Below are positions 17,707 to 25,689 of a DNA stretch of 64,000 bases, one piece after another. This DNA comes from Burkholderiales bacterium. GTDB lineage: Bacteria; Pseudomonadota; Gammaproteobacteria; Burkholderiales; Casimicrobiaceae. Position numbers and translations under genes: made by a program. The stretch is taken from contig CAJPFI010000050.1 of NCBI GenBank assembly GCA_905339295.1, positions 1 through 64,000 on the forward strand. The letters are read 5' to 3'. The notes under the pieces are model-generated. The model made no database searches and was not told where the DNA came from. It saw only the letters and a program-made list of their open reading frames with translations. Each line of letters opens with the position of its first letter. Within the stretch, counting starts at the first letter, position 1.

Positions 17707-19379
17707 TGGCCACGACGCAGCGCGCAGCGATGGGATCGCCACGCAGCCTCGGCAACCCGCTGGTCGCCTGGGTTCGCCGCCTGTCCGACCCGCTCGCGAG
17801 CGCGAACCACGCGGCCCGCTGGATCGGCGAGCTGCCGGGCGGCGACGTGCTCGCGATCCAGAAGGAGGCGCTCGACCTCGTCGCCGGGTTCCCGGGCTCG
17901 CGCCGCGACGTCGGTCCCGCGCAGGTCGAGGCGCTCCTGCGCATCGACGCGCGGCTCGAGCCGGTGATCGCGCAGATCACGCGCCAGTACACCGCCAGCT
18001 ACCAGAAGAGCTCGTCCGTCGAGTCGCGCCTGTGGCACGCCGCGTTCGACCTCGTGAAGGCGCTCATCGGCGCCTACCAGCTCGCGCTCAAGGCCGGGTA
18101 TCCGCGCGCGGACAACCGGCGCTGGCGCGCGATCCTGCCGTGGGTGCTCGTGCGCCTCGCGCACCATCGGGGACTCGACGGCCGCTTCAGGCTGTTCCGC
18201 TACAGCCACTGGATTCCGGCGCAGTGGCGCGACTTCCACGAGCTCTACGAGTTCGCGCGCATGCGCGGCTGGCAGCGCGAGCAGCTGCTGCTCGGGGGCG
18301 GCGGGTTCTCGCAGCCCGGCATCACGCTCGAGCAGGAGTACGTGCACACGCTGCTGCTGATGCGGCTCGATTCGGGCAACTTCACGCCCGACCAGGTCGA
18401 ATGGGTCGCGCGTCAGCTCGCGGACTGGGCCCCCACGCTGACGCTCGTCCCGCCGCCGGGCGAGGGCGCCGGGTTCTTCGTCGACCTGGCCGGATCGCAG
18501 GGGTTGAGGCGCCGCGACAAGCCGGGCATCGGCGGGCGCGTCCTGTGCCTCGACCTCGCGCCGGTCTACACGCGCGTCGTCGAGCGCATGCGCTGGCTGC
18601 CCGAGCAGGGCGACGCCGCCGCCGAGCCGGGCGAGCTCCCGTCGCGCGAGCAGCGACTGCTGCTGATGCGGCTCGCCTCGCTCTACGGGCCCGAGGCGAT
18701 CGCGAAGGCGCCGCGCGCCGAGCGCTACCGCACCGAGGCACAGGTGCGCGTCGTCACCGGACTGCCGTCGCTCACGCGCGCCATCGCCGAGATCGACCGG
18801 CTGCCCGACCAGGCGCGCATGCCCGGGATCGCTGCCGCGTACGACGAAGTCACGCAGATGGTCAGTCCCAACGCGAATCCGGAGAGCGTCGCCAGGCGCA
18901 TCCGCGGCACGATGTGGACGATGACCGACCGCAGCGAGACCGGATGCCGGCTGCTCGCACCGGCGAAGGAGGCGCCCGCGCGGCTGGGCGAGCTCGTCGC
19001 GATCCAGGACGGCGAGCGATGGATGCTCGCGGTCGTGCGGCGGATGCAGCGGCAGCAGGTCGACGAGATCACCGTCGGCGTCGAAGTGATCGCTCGCCGC
19101 GTGGTGCGCGTGCTGTTGCGCAGCTGGGCCGTGCCCGCGGACGGCGCGCGTCAGGCGGCCGACCGTCCGTTCTTCGGCCTCTACCTGCCGGCGCATGCCG
19201 ACAACCGGCAGTCCGCCCAGCGCAGCCTGATCGGCCCCGACGACCAGTTCGTCCCCGGCGGCATGATCGAGCTCGACACCGGCAACGCGCGCTACCTGAT
19301 CCGGTTCACGCAGACGCTCGAGCGCCAGTCCGGCTGGGCGTGGGCCCTCTTCAGCGCCGTCCGCAAGCTCGGGCCCTGA
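17703..19379 (+). CDS. Conserved hypothetical protein, possible degenerate PilZ-like C-terminal domain
   Basis: The 558-aa protein starts in an ATGA overlap with pmbA and is therefore probably translationally coupled to it. There is no signal peptide or membrane helix. The N-terminal ~380 residues look helical (blocks such as SYQKSSSVESRLWHAAFDL and RLFRYSHWIPAQWRDFHELY). The C-terminal part is beta-rich. Residues 409-414 read DRSETG, matching the D-x-S-x-x-G half of the PilZ c-di-GMP motif, and are followed by a beta-barrel-like stretch (ARLGELVAIQDGERWMLAVV). A convincing R-x-x-x-R partner is missing, so c-di-GMP binding is speculative. I do not recognise the N-terminal domain. Confidence 0.7.
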   Translation: MMATTQRAAMGSPRSLGNPLVAWVRRLSDPLASANHAARWIGELPGGDVLAIQKEALDLVAGFPGSRRDVGPAQVEALLRIDARLEPVIAQITRQYTASYQKSSSVESRLWHAAFDLVKALIGAYQLALKAGYPRADNRRWRAILPWVLVRLAHHRGLDGRFRLFRYSHWIPAQWRDFHELYEFARMRGWQREQLLLGGGGFSQPGITLEQEYVHTLLLMRLDSGNFTPDQVEWVARQLADWAPTLTLVPPPGEGAGFFVDLAGSQGLRRRDKPGIGGRVLCLDLAPVYTRVVERMRWLPEQGDAAAEPGELPSREQRLLLMRLASLYGPEAIAKAPRAERYRTEAQVRVVTGLPSLTRAIAEIDRLPDQARMPGIAAAYDEVTQMVSPNANPESVARRIRGTMWTMTDRSETGCRLLAPAKEAPARLGELVAIQDGERWMLAVVRRMQRQQVDEITVGVEVIARRVVRVLLRSWAVPADGARQAADRPFFGLYLPAHADNRQSAQRSLIGPDDQFVPGGMIELDTGNARYLIRFTQTLERQSGWAWALFSAVRKLGP

Positions 19380-19779
19380 GCGTTTCCTCGGTGTCGCCGC
19401 CGGGCGTGCGATGCGGCAGGTTCCCGCCGCGCGGGATGGACGCCCGCGGTGCCGAGTCACACAACCGCGGTTCCGGGGCTTCTCGTCCTGCCGCCGGGAG
19501 CGCGAACGACCGGGCCTTCCTGCAGGCGGGACCGACCCGGACGGCGAAAGGGTGTTCGCCCGGGCGGAAGCGACGAAGGCTGCCGCTGCGACGGAAGTGC
19601 GCGCATGGTTTTGGTGCGCCCCGGGAAGCGGCGCGGGCGCGAGGAAAGCCCCGGCCCTGCGTCCCCTGCCCCGGTCCGCGGCCCTACGAAAACCGTGGCG
19701 TTCCGGCCGGGGCGACCCTAGAATCCGCGTGGCTGACCGCTTGCGGCAGTTCCGATCCACGTCCCAGGAGGAGAGTGGC
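19380..19779 (+). other. 400-bp intergenic region upstream of the TRAP binding-protein gene
   Basis: No supported gene, RNA or repeat was found; the open frames here lack ribosome sites and family resemblance. A -10-like TAGAAT at 19719-19724 is the likely dctP promoter, giving a leader of about 49 nt; its -35 is weak. AGGAGGA lies just before ATG 19780. Confidence 0.5.
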
Positions 19780-20886
19780 ATGCAACGTCGTTCGTTCCTG
19801 AAACACTCCGGCATGGCGGGCATCCTCGCCGCCGGCTCGGCACCGGCGTTCGCGCAAGGCTCGCCCACGATCAAGTGGCGTTGCGCGTCCAGCTTCCCGA
19901 AATCGCTCGACACGATCTTCGGCGCGGCGGAAACCGCGGCGAAGGTCGTGAGCGACGTCACCGGCGGCAAGTTCCAGATCCAGGTGTTCGCCGCGGGCGA
20001 GATCGTCCCCGGCCTGCAGGTCGCCGACGCCGTGCAGAACGGCACGGTCGAGTGCGGCCACACCGCTCCGTACTACTACATCGGCAAGGACCCCACGTTC
20101 GCGTTCGGCACGGCCATCCCGTTCGGCCTCAACCAGCGCCAGTACGACGCGTGGTGGTATTTCGGCGGCGGCCGCGAGCTCTTCAACGAGTTCCTGAAGG
20201 ACTACAACATCACGTCGATCCTGTGCGGCAACACCGGGGCGCAGATGGGCGGCTGGTACCGCAAGGAGATCAGGACCGTCGCGGACCTGAAGGGCCTCAA
20301 GATGCGCATCGGGGGATTCGCCGGCCAGGTGCTCGCGAAGCTCGGCGTCGTGCCGCAGCAGATCGCCGGCGGCGACATCTACCCGTCGCTCGAGAAGGGC
20401 ACGATCGACGCGGCCGAGTGGGTCGGGCCGTACGACGACGAGAAGCTCGGCTTCAACAAGGTCGCCAGGTTCTACTACTACCCAGGCTGGTGGGAAGGCG
20501 GCCCGGCGCTGCACTACTTCTGCAACACCCCGAAGTACAACGAGCTTCCCGCCGAGTACAAGGCGGCGCTCCACGCGGGCTGCGCCGAAGGCAACACGTG
20601 GATGATGGCGAAGTACGACGCGCAGAACCCGGCGGCGCTGCGCAAGCTCGTCGCGGGCGGCACGCAGCTGCGCCCGTTCCCGAAGGCGGTGATGGACGCG
20701 TGCCACGCGGCGGCGATGGAGCGCTACGCCGAGGAGAACGCCAAGAATCCGAAGTGGAAGAAGATCTACGACAACCACCTCGCGTTCCAGCGCGAGCAGG
20801 TCCTGTGGTTCCGCGTGACCGAGAACACCTACGACAACTTCATGTCGTCGGCGGGCGCCACCGCGGCGGCGAAGAAGAAGAAGTAG
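19780..20886 (+). CDS. TRAP transporter periplasmic binding protein, DctP/TakP/FcbT1 type
   Basis: The 368-aa solute-binding subunit captures a small organic acid in the periplasm and delivers it to a DctQM permease. A Tat signal (RRSFLK at residues 3-8, cleavage after PAFA) indicates folded export. Blocks ASSFPKSLDTIFGAAETAAK, VQNGTVECGHTAPYYYIGKD and KGLKMRIGGFAGQVLAKLG match the 2-oxoacid/mannitol-chloroaromatic branch. The mature protein ends in a Lys-rich tail (AAAKKKK), which is unusual. No dctQM is adjacent; the only dctQM pair in the window is at 27711-30147 on the other strand. Confidence 0.9.
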   Translation: MQRRSFLKHSGMAGILAAGSAPAFAQGSPTIKWRCASSFPKSLDTIFGAAETAAKVVSDVTGGKFQIQVFAAGEIVPGLQVADAVQNGTVECGHTAPYYYIGKDPTFAFGTAIPFGLNQRQYDAWWYFGGGRELFNEFLKDYNITSILCGNTGAQMGGWYRKEIRTVADLKGLKMRIGGFAGQVLAKLGVVPQQIAGGDIYPSLEKGTIDAAEWVGPYDDEKLGFNKVARFYYYPGWWEGGPALHYFCNTPKYNELPAEYKAALHAGCAEGNTWMMAKYDAQNPAALRKLVAGGTQLRPFPKAVMDACHAAAMERYAEENAKNPKWKKIYDNHLAFQREQVLWFRVTENTYDNFMSSAGATAAAKKKK

Positions 20887-20910
20887 CCCCGCGCCCGGGA
20901 GCGAATGCCG

Positions 20911-20940
20911 GGGCTCGCGGACGTCACCGTCCGCGGGCCC
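20911..20940. terminator. Hairpin terminator between dctP and a USP gene
   Basis: A 13-bp stem with one G-T wobble (20911-20923 / 20928-20940) closes a TCAC loop. It lies between two convergent genes and could serve both. No U-tract is evident. Confidence 0.5.
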
Positions 20941-20982
20941 CGTTCCCGGCGGCGGCTCCGCCTGCGCCGGTTCCCCGGCGTG

Positions 20983-21867
20983 TCAGGCGTTCACCAGCAC
21001 GTCGCAGCGCGAAGCCGTCAGCACCTCGCGCGTGACGCTGCCGAGCAGCAGGTCTCCGGCTGCGCTCTCGCCGCGTTTGCCGATCGCCACCAGGTCGCAT
21101 CCGCCGGCGTCCTCCTGCTCGACGATGTGGCGAAACGGGTCGCCGTGGAGCACGAGCGGCGTCGCATCGCCCGGCGCCAGCCCCGCCGCGTCGCACAGCG
21201 CGCCGAGGCGCTGGCGCGCTTCCCGTTCGGCGGCGATCCGGTAGCGGCCGATGGTGTCCGCGTCGACGCCCGCGAAGCGCAACTTGCTTTCGTACGGCAC
21301 GTCGAACGCGTGGAGCAGCACGATCGATGCCCCGGGCGCGATGGCGCGCGCCAGCGCGAGGGAAGACGGCGACGCGCGCGAGAAATCCACCGGCACGAGT
21401 ACGCTTCGGTAGGGTTGGCGCGCCTCGCGCTTCACGACGAGCATCGGCCGCGTCGCCCGTCCGACCAGGCGCTCGGCGGTCGAGCCCAGCATCAGGTGGC
21501 GCACGACGTTCGTGCCGCGCGCACCGAGGACGAACAGGTCGGCGTCGATCGCGTCGGCATGCCGCTCGAGCTCCGGCAGGATCGGGCCGGTGGCGACGTG
21601 CACGCCCGCGACCACGCCGTATCGCTCGCGAAGCGATGCGGCCAGCGTGCGCATGTCGGCATGCGCGGACGCGAGCATCCGCGCCCCGACCTCCGCTGGA
21701 ATGTCGGCGACGAGCCGCCGAAGCCGATCGAGCAGCGCGAGTTCCGCGACGTGGACGAGGTCGAGCGTCGCGCCGGTGTCCGCTGCCACCAGCGCGGCAC
21801 GTTCGGCGGCGTGACGGGCGGGGGCGGACAGGTCGGTGGCCGCGAGCAGGCGTTTGGGTCGGGGCAT
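20983..21867 (-). CDS. Universal stress protein, tandem UspA domains
   Basis: The 294-aa protein has two UspA domains. Each keeps the ATP-binding pattern G-2x-G-9x-G-S: GARGTNVVRHLMLGS in the first half and GKRGESAAGDLLLGS in the second. It is a cytosolic nucleotide-binding stress protein. ATG 21867 is chosen because it immediately precedes the domain start (PKRLLAATDLS). It is divergent from the P-type ATPase gene across 137 bp. A second tandem USP lies beyond the ATPase. Confidence 0.87.
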   Translation of the reverse strand: MPRPKRLLAATDLSAPARHAAERAALVAADTGATLDLVHVAELALLDRLRRLVADIPAEVGARMLASAHADMRTLAASLRERYGVVAGVHVATGPILPELERHADAIDADLFVLGARGTNVVRHLMLGSTAERLVGRATRPMLVVKREARQPYRSVLVPVDFSRASPSSLALARAIAPGASIVLLHAFDVPYESKLRFAGVDADTIGRYRIAAEREARQRLGALCDAAGLAPGDATPLVLHGDPFRHIVEQEDAGGCDLVAIGKRGESAAGDLLLGSVTREVLTASRCDVLVNA

Positions 21868-21927
21868 CGCGCGCCGTGGCGACCCGGTGCGAGGATGCCG
21901 CCGACACGGCGACACCCGACGGGGGAT

Positions 21928-21936
21928 TGCTAGAAT
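21928..21936 (+). promoter_or_regulatory. Extended -10 promoter of the P-type ATPase gene
   Basis: TGCTAGAAT (TG at 21928-21929, TAGAAT at 21931-21936) predicts a start near 21943 and a 62-nt leader. The same nine bases occur upstream of glyA. Confidence 0.5.
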
Positions 21937-22004
21937 TGTCGGAGACTTCGACGCATGCCGCAAGCGAACGCTCGCCCCCTTCGAGGAGAACCGGCCTTGG
22001 CACG

Positions 22005-24743
22005 ATGACCGAACAACGCACCGCCCGCCGGACGGATGCGCTTCCGGCGACGCACTGGCATGCCCTCGACGAGGCCGAGGTGCGGCGCCGCCTGGGTACG
22101 GGGCAGGACGGTCTCGACAGCGGGGAAGCCCGCCGCCGCGCCCACGAGTGGGGTCGCAATGCGCTGGCGCCGCCGAAGCGCCGCGGGCCGGCGGCACGTC
22201 TCGTCGCGCAGGTCCACAACATCCTGCTCTACGTGATGCTGGCGGCCGCCGCGATCACGTCGTTCCTCGGGCACTGGATCGACACCGGCGTGCTGCTCGT
22301 CGCCGTCGCCGTCAACGTCGTCATCGGCTTCATCCAGGAAGGGAAGGCCGAGTCCGCGCTCGACGCGATCCGCGCCATGTTGTCGCCGCGTGCGACGGTG
22401 GTCCGCGACGGCCGGCCGCGCGAGGTCGACGCCGCGGAGCTCGTGCCGGGCGATCTCGTGCAGGTCGCGTCCGGCGATCGCGTCCCGGCCGATCTCCACC
22501 TGGTCGCGGCGAAGGGACTGCGCGTCGAGGAGGCGGCGCTGACCGGCGAGTCGTCGCCGGTCTCGAAGGTCTGCGGGCCGGTCCCGGTCGACGCGCCGCT
22601 CGGTGACCGCTTCGGCATGGCCTACTCCGGCACGCTCGTCGTTCACGGGCAGGGGAGCGGCGTCGTCGTCGCAACCGGCGAGCGCACCGAGCTCGGCGGG
22701 ATCAATCGGCTGCTTCGCACGATCCCGCCCATGAGCACGCCATTGTTGCGCCAGATCGACCGGTTCGGGCGCATCCTGGCGATGGCGATCGTCGCGATGG
22801 CAGCGGCGACGTTCGCGTTCGGCACCCTTTGGCGCGGCCACTCGGCGGCGGAGATGTTCGTCATGGTCGTGGCGCTGGCCGCCTCCGCCATTCCCGAGGG
22901 GCTGCCCGCGATCATGACGGTCACGCTCGCGCTCGGGGTCCAGCGCATGGCGCGCCACCGGGCCATCGTCCGGCGCCTGCCGGCGGTCGAGACACTGGGC
23001 TCGGTCACGGTGATCTGCTCGGACAAGACGGGCACGCTGACGCGCAACGAGATGACGGTTCGCCGAGTGGTGTGCGCGGACGGCGCGTTCGACGTGGGGG
23101 GCACGGGCTACACGCCGGTCGGCGAGTTCGTCCTCGGCGGCCACGTCGTCGACATCGACCGCCATCCTGCGCTTTCGCTGGCGATTCGCGCCGGCGTTCT
23201 GTGCAACGACGCGCGCCTGACCGAGGAGGGCGGCGAGTGGCGCATCGAAGGCGATCCCACCGAGGGCGCGCTGCTCGTGCTCGGGGACAAGGCCGGATTC
23301 ACGCGCAACGTCGGCAACGCGGAGTGGCCGCGCCTCGATACGCTTCCGTTCGAATCGGAGCACCGGTTCATGGCGACGCACCACCGCGACGCCGACGGCG
23401 AACCGTGGATCTTCGTCAAGGGAGCGCCCGAGCGCATCCTCGACGTCAGTGCGCTGCAGGCGGGTCCGGAGGGCGGGCAGCCGCTCGACGCCGACTACTG
23501 GCGACGCATGGCATACGACCTGGCGGCGCGCGGGTTGCGCCTGCTTGCGATCGCGGGCAAGCGGGCCGTTCCGGTCGGCGAGCGGCTGGACTTCGCCGAT
23601 GTCGAGGCGGGTTACACGATGCTCGCCCTCGTCGGCATCGTCGACCCGCCGCGCGAGGAGGCGATCCTGGCCGTGGACGAGTGCCACCGGGCAGGCATCC
23701 GCGTCAAGATGATCACCGGCGATCACGTCGAGACCGCGCGCGCCATCGGCGCGCAGCTCGCCATCGGCGTCGGCAAGCCGACGATCACCGGCGCCGAGAT
23801 CGCGGTGATGGACGACGCCGGATTGCGCCGCGTGGCGACGGACGTGGACGTGTTCGCGCGCGCGAGTCCGGAGCACAAGCTGCGTCTCGTGCAGGCACTG
23901 CAGGCCAACGGGCAGGTCGTGGCGATGACCGGCGACGGCGTGAACGACGCGCCCGCACTCAAGCGCGCCGACGTCGGCGTGGCGATGGGCATGAAGGGCA
24001 CGGAGGCCGCGAAGGAGGCGGCCGACGTGGTGCTCGCGGACGACAACTTCGCGACCATCGCGACGGCGGTGCGCGAGGGGCGCGCAGTCTACGACAACCT
24101 CAAGAAGTTCATCCTGTTCATGCTGCCCACGAACGGCGGCGAGGCGCTCGTGGTGATCGCCGCGATCCTGTTCGAGTTCACGCTGCCGCTCACCCCCGCG
24201 CAGGTGCTTTGGATCAACATGGTCACGTCCAGCACGCTCGGCCTGGCGCTCGCCTTCGAGCCCGCCGAGCGCGACGTCATGGCGCGGCGCCCGCGCCCGC
24301 CCGGCGAGGCGCTGCTCTCGCCGTTCTTCGTCTGGCGCGTGCTGATGGTGTCGGTCCTGATGATGGCCGGCGCGCTGGGGCTGTTCCTGTGGGAGGTCGA
24401 GCGCGGCACGGGAATCGAAACCGCGCGCACGATGGCGGTCAACGCGGTCGTCGTCGCCGAGATGTTCTATCTCGTCAACAGCCGCTTCGTGTTCGCGCCG
24501 GTCGTCAATCGCGCGGGGCTGCTCGGGAACCGGTACGTGCTCTGGGCGATCGTCGCGTGCATCCCGCTGCAGCTCGCGTTCACGCACGCGCCGTTCATGC
24601 AGCGTATCTTCGGCTCGGCGGACCTGTCGGCGCTAGACTGGCTCAAGGTCGTCGGTGCGGGGCTGCTGGTGTTCGCCGGCGCAGAGCTCGAGAAGCTCGT
24701 GATCCGGCGCACGAACCGGTTCCACCGTCTCGTCCACGCCTGA
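22005..24743 (+). CDS. Cation-translocating P-type ATPase (P2 type, Ca2+-ATPase-like, altered ion site)
   Basis: The 912-aa P-type ATPase has the N-terminal cation_ATPase_N domain, actuator motif TGES, phosphorylation site DKTGTLT (D340), nucleotide domain (KGAPERIL) and hinge TGDGVNDAPALKRADVGVAMG. M4 contains IPEGLPA and M5 TNGGEALVV, as in SERCA/PMCA-type pumps. M6 reads WINMVTSSTLGLAL: the aspartate that binds Ca2+ in WVNLVTD is replaced by serine, so the ion is uncertain. The gene is flanked by tandem-USP genes on both sides; the downstream one follows after 16 bp and is probably cotranscribed. Confidence 0.88.
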   Translation: MTEQRTARRTDALPATHWHALDEAEVRRRLGTGQDGLDSGEARRRAHEWGRNALAPPKRRGPAARLVAQVHNILLYVMLAAAAITSFLGHWIDTGVLLVAVAVNVVIGFIQEGKAESALDAIRAMLSPRATVVRDGRPREVDAAELVPGDLVQVASGDRVPADLHLVAAKGLRVEEAALTGESSPVSKVCGPVPVDAPLGDRFGMAYSGTLVVHGQGSGVVVATGERTELGGINRLLRTIPPMSTPLLRQIDRFGRILAMAIVAMAAATFAFGTLWRGHSAAEMFVMVVALAASAIPEGLPAIMTVTLALGVQRMARHRAIVRRLPAVETLGSVTVICSDKTGTLTRNEMTVRRVVCADGAFDVGGTGYTPVGEFVLGGHVVDIDRHPALSLAIRAGVLCNDARLTEEGGEWRIEGDPTEGALLVLGDKAGFTRNVGNAEWPRLDTLPFESEHRFMATHHRDADGEPWIFVKGAPERILDVSALQAGPEGGQPLDADYWRRMAYDLAARGLRLLAIAGKRAVPVGERLDFADVEAGYTMLALVGIVDPPREEAILAVDECHRAGIRVKMITGDHVETARAIGAQLAIGVGKPTITGAEIAVMDDAGLRRVATDVDVFARASPEHKLRLVQALQANGQVVAMTGDGVNDAPALKRADVGVAMGMKGTEAAKEAADVVLADDNFATIATAVREGRAVYDNLKKFILFMLPTNGGEALVVIAAILFEFTLPLTPAQVLWINMVTSSTLGLALAFEPAERDVMARRPRPPGEALLSPFFVWRVLMVSVLMMAGALGLFLWEVERGTGIETARTMAVNAVVVAEMFYLVNSRFVFAPVVNRAGLLGNRYVLWAIVACIPLQLAFTHAPFMQRIFGSADLSALDWLKVVGAGLLVFAGAELEKLVIRRTNRFHRLVHA

Positions 24744-24759
24744 GGAAGGAGGGTCCCCG

Positions 24760-25638
24760 ATGACGCCGGCCACGGACACGGATGCGCCGCCCTCGCGGCT
24801 CCTGCTGGCGACCGACCTGAGCGCGCGCTGCGACCGCGCGCTGGATCGCGCGGCGCAACTCGCCGGCGAATGGCGCGCCGAACTGGTCGCACTCACCGTG
24901 GTCGAGGCTCCGCAGGCGCCCGACCTGATCCTGGCGTGGGCGGCGCGCGAGGACGACGAGCGCGCGGCGCAGGTTGCGCGACAGCAACTGGAAGGTGATC
25001 TCGAGGGCCTCGGAATCCGGACGAGCGTCCGGGTTGTCCGGGGTGACGCCGCAAACGTGATCCCCGCAGTCGCGGCGAGCGCCGGCTGCGAGCTGATCGT
25101 GACCGGCATGGCGCGCAACGAGACGCTGGGCCGCTTCCTGCTGGGCTCGACCGTCGAGGCCCTCGCCCGCACGGCGTCGCAGCCGCTCCTGGTCGTGCGC
25201 AACCGGGTCCGGGGGCCGTATCGCCGGGTGGTCGCGGCCACCGATTTCTCCGATGCGTCGCGCGACGCGCTGCGGGCCGCGGTGCGCCTGTTCCCCGACC
25301 GCGATCTGACGCTCTTTCACGCCTGCACGATCCCGATGTCAGGACATGCCCACGACTCGCGGGTCGCCGCGATCCGCAGGCACGTCGAGGAAGGCGAGTG
25401 CGCCGCATTCCTCGCCGCGACCGACCTGCCCGCCGACGTCAGGCGGCGGTTGCGTGTGGTCGTCGAGGTCGGCGCGACCGCGACGACGCTGACGCGCCAC
25501 GTCCGCGAGCGGGGCGTCGATCTCGTGGTGACCGGCGCCCACGGCAGGCGCGGCGCGCTCGCGTCGCTCATCGGCAGCACCGCGCAGAAGCTGATCGACT
25601 GGCTGCCGTGCGACACGATGATCGCGCGCGCCGGCTGA
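24760..25638 (+). CDS. Universal stress protein, tandem UspA domains
   Basis: The 292-aa protein has two UspA domains. The second keeps the ATP motif GAHGRRGALASLIGS. In the first, the motif reads GMARNETLGRFLLGS, with arginine replacing the second glycine, so nucleotide binding there may be altered. A strong AGGAAGGAGGG ribosome site precedes ATG 24760. It lies 16 bp after the P-type ATPase, suggesting an operon in which the USP senses or tunes the pump. It is convergent with the antiporter gene. Confidence 0.87.
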   Translation: MTPATDTDAPPSRLLLATDLSARCDRALDRAAQLAGEWRAELVALTVVEAPQAPDLILAWAAREDDERAAQVARQQLEGDLEGLGIRTSVRVVRGDAANVIPAVAASAGCELIVTGMARNETLGRFLLGSTVEALARTASQPLLVVRNRVRGPYRRVVAATDFSDASRDALRAAVRLFPDRDLTLFHACTIPMSGHAHDSRVAAIRRHVEEGECAAFLAATDLPADVRRRLRVVVEVGATATTLTRHVRERGVDLVVTGAHGRRGALASLIGSTAQKLIDWLPCDTMIARAG

Positions 25639-25666
25639 CGGAAGCGTGACGCCGGTCGCGGGACAG

Positions 25667-25682
25667 GGCGGCACGAGCCGCC
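25667..25682. terminator. Short hairpin between convergent USP and antiporter genes
   Basis: GGCGGC-ACGA-GCCGCC (25667-25682) lies in the 51-bp gap between two convergent stops. No U-tract is evident. Confidence 0.35.
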
Positions 25683-25689
25683 GCTCGCG

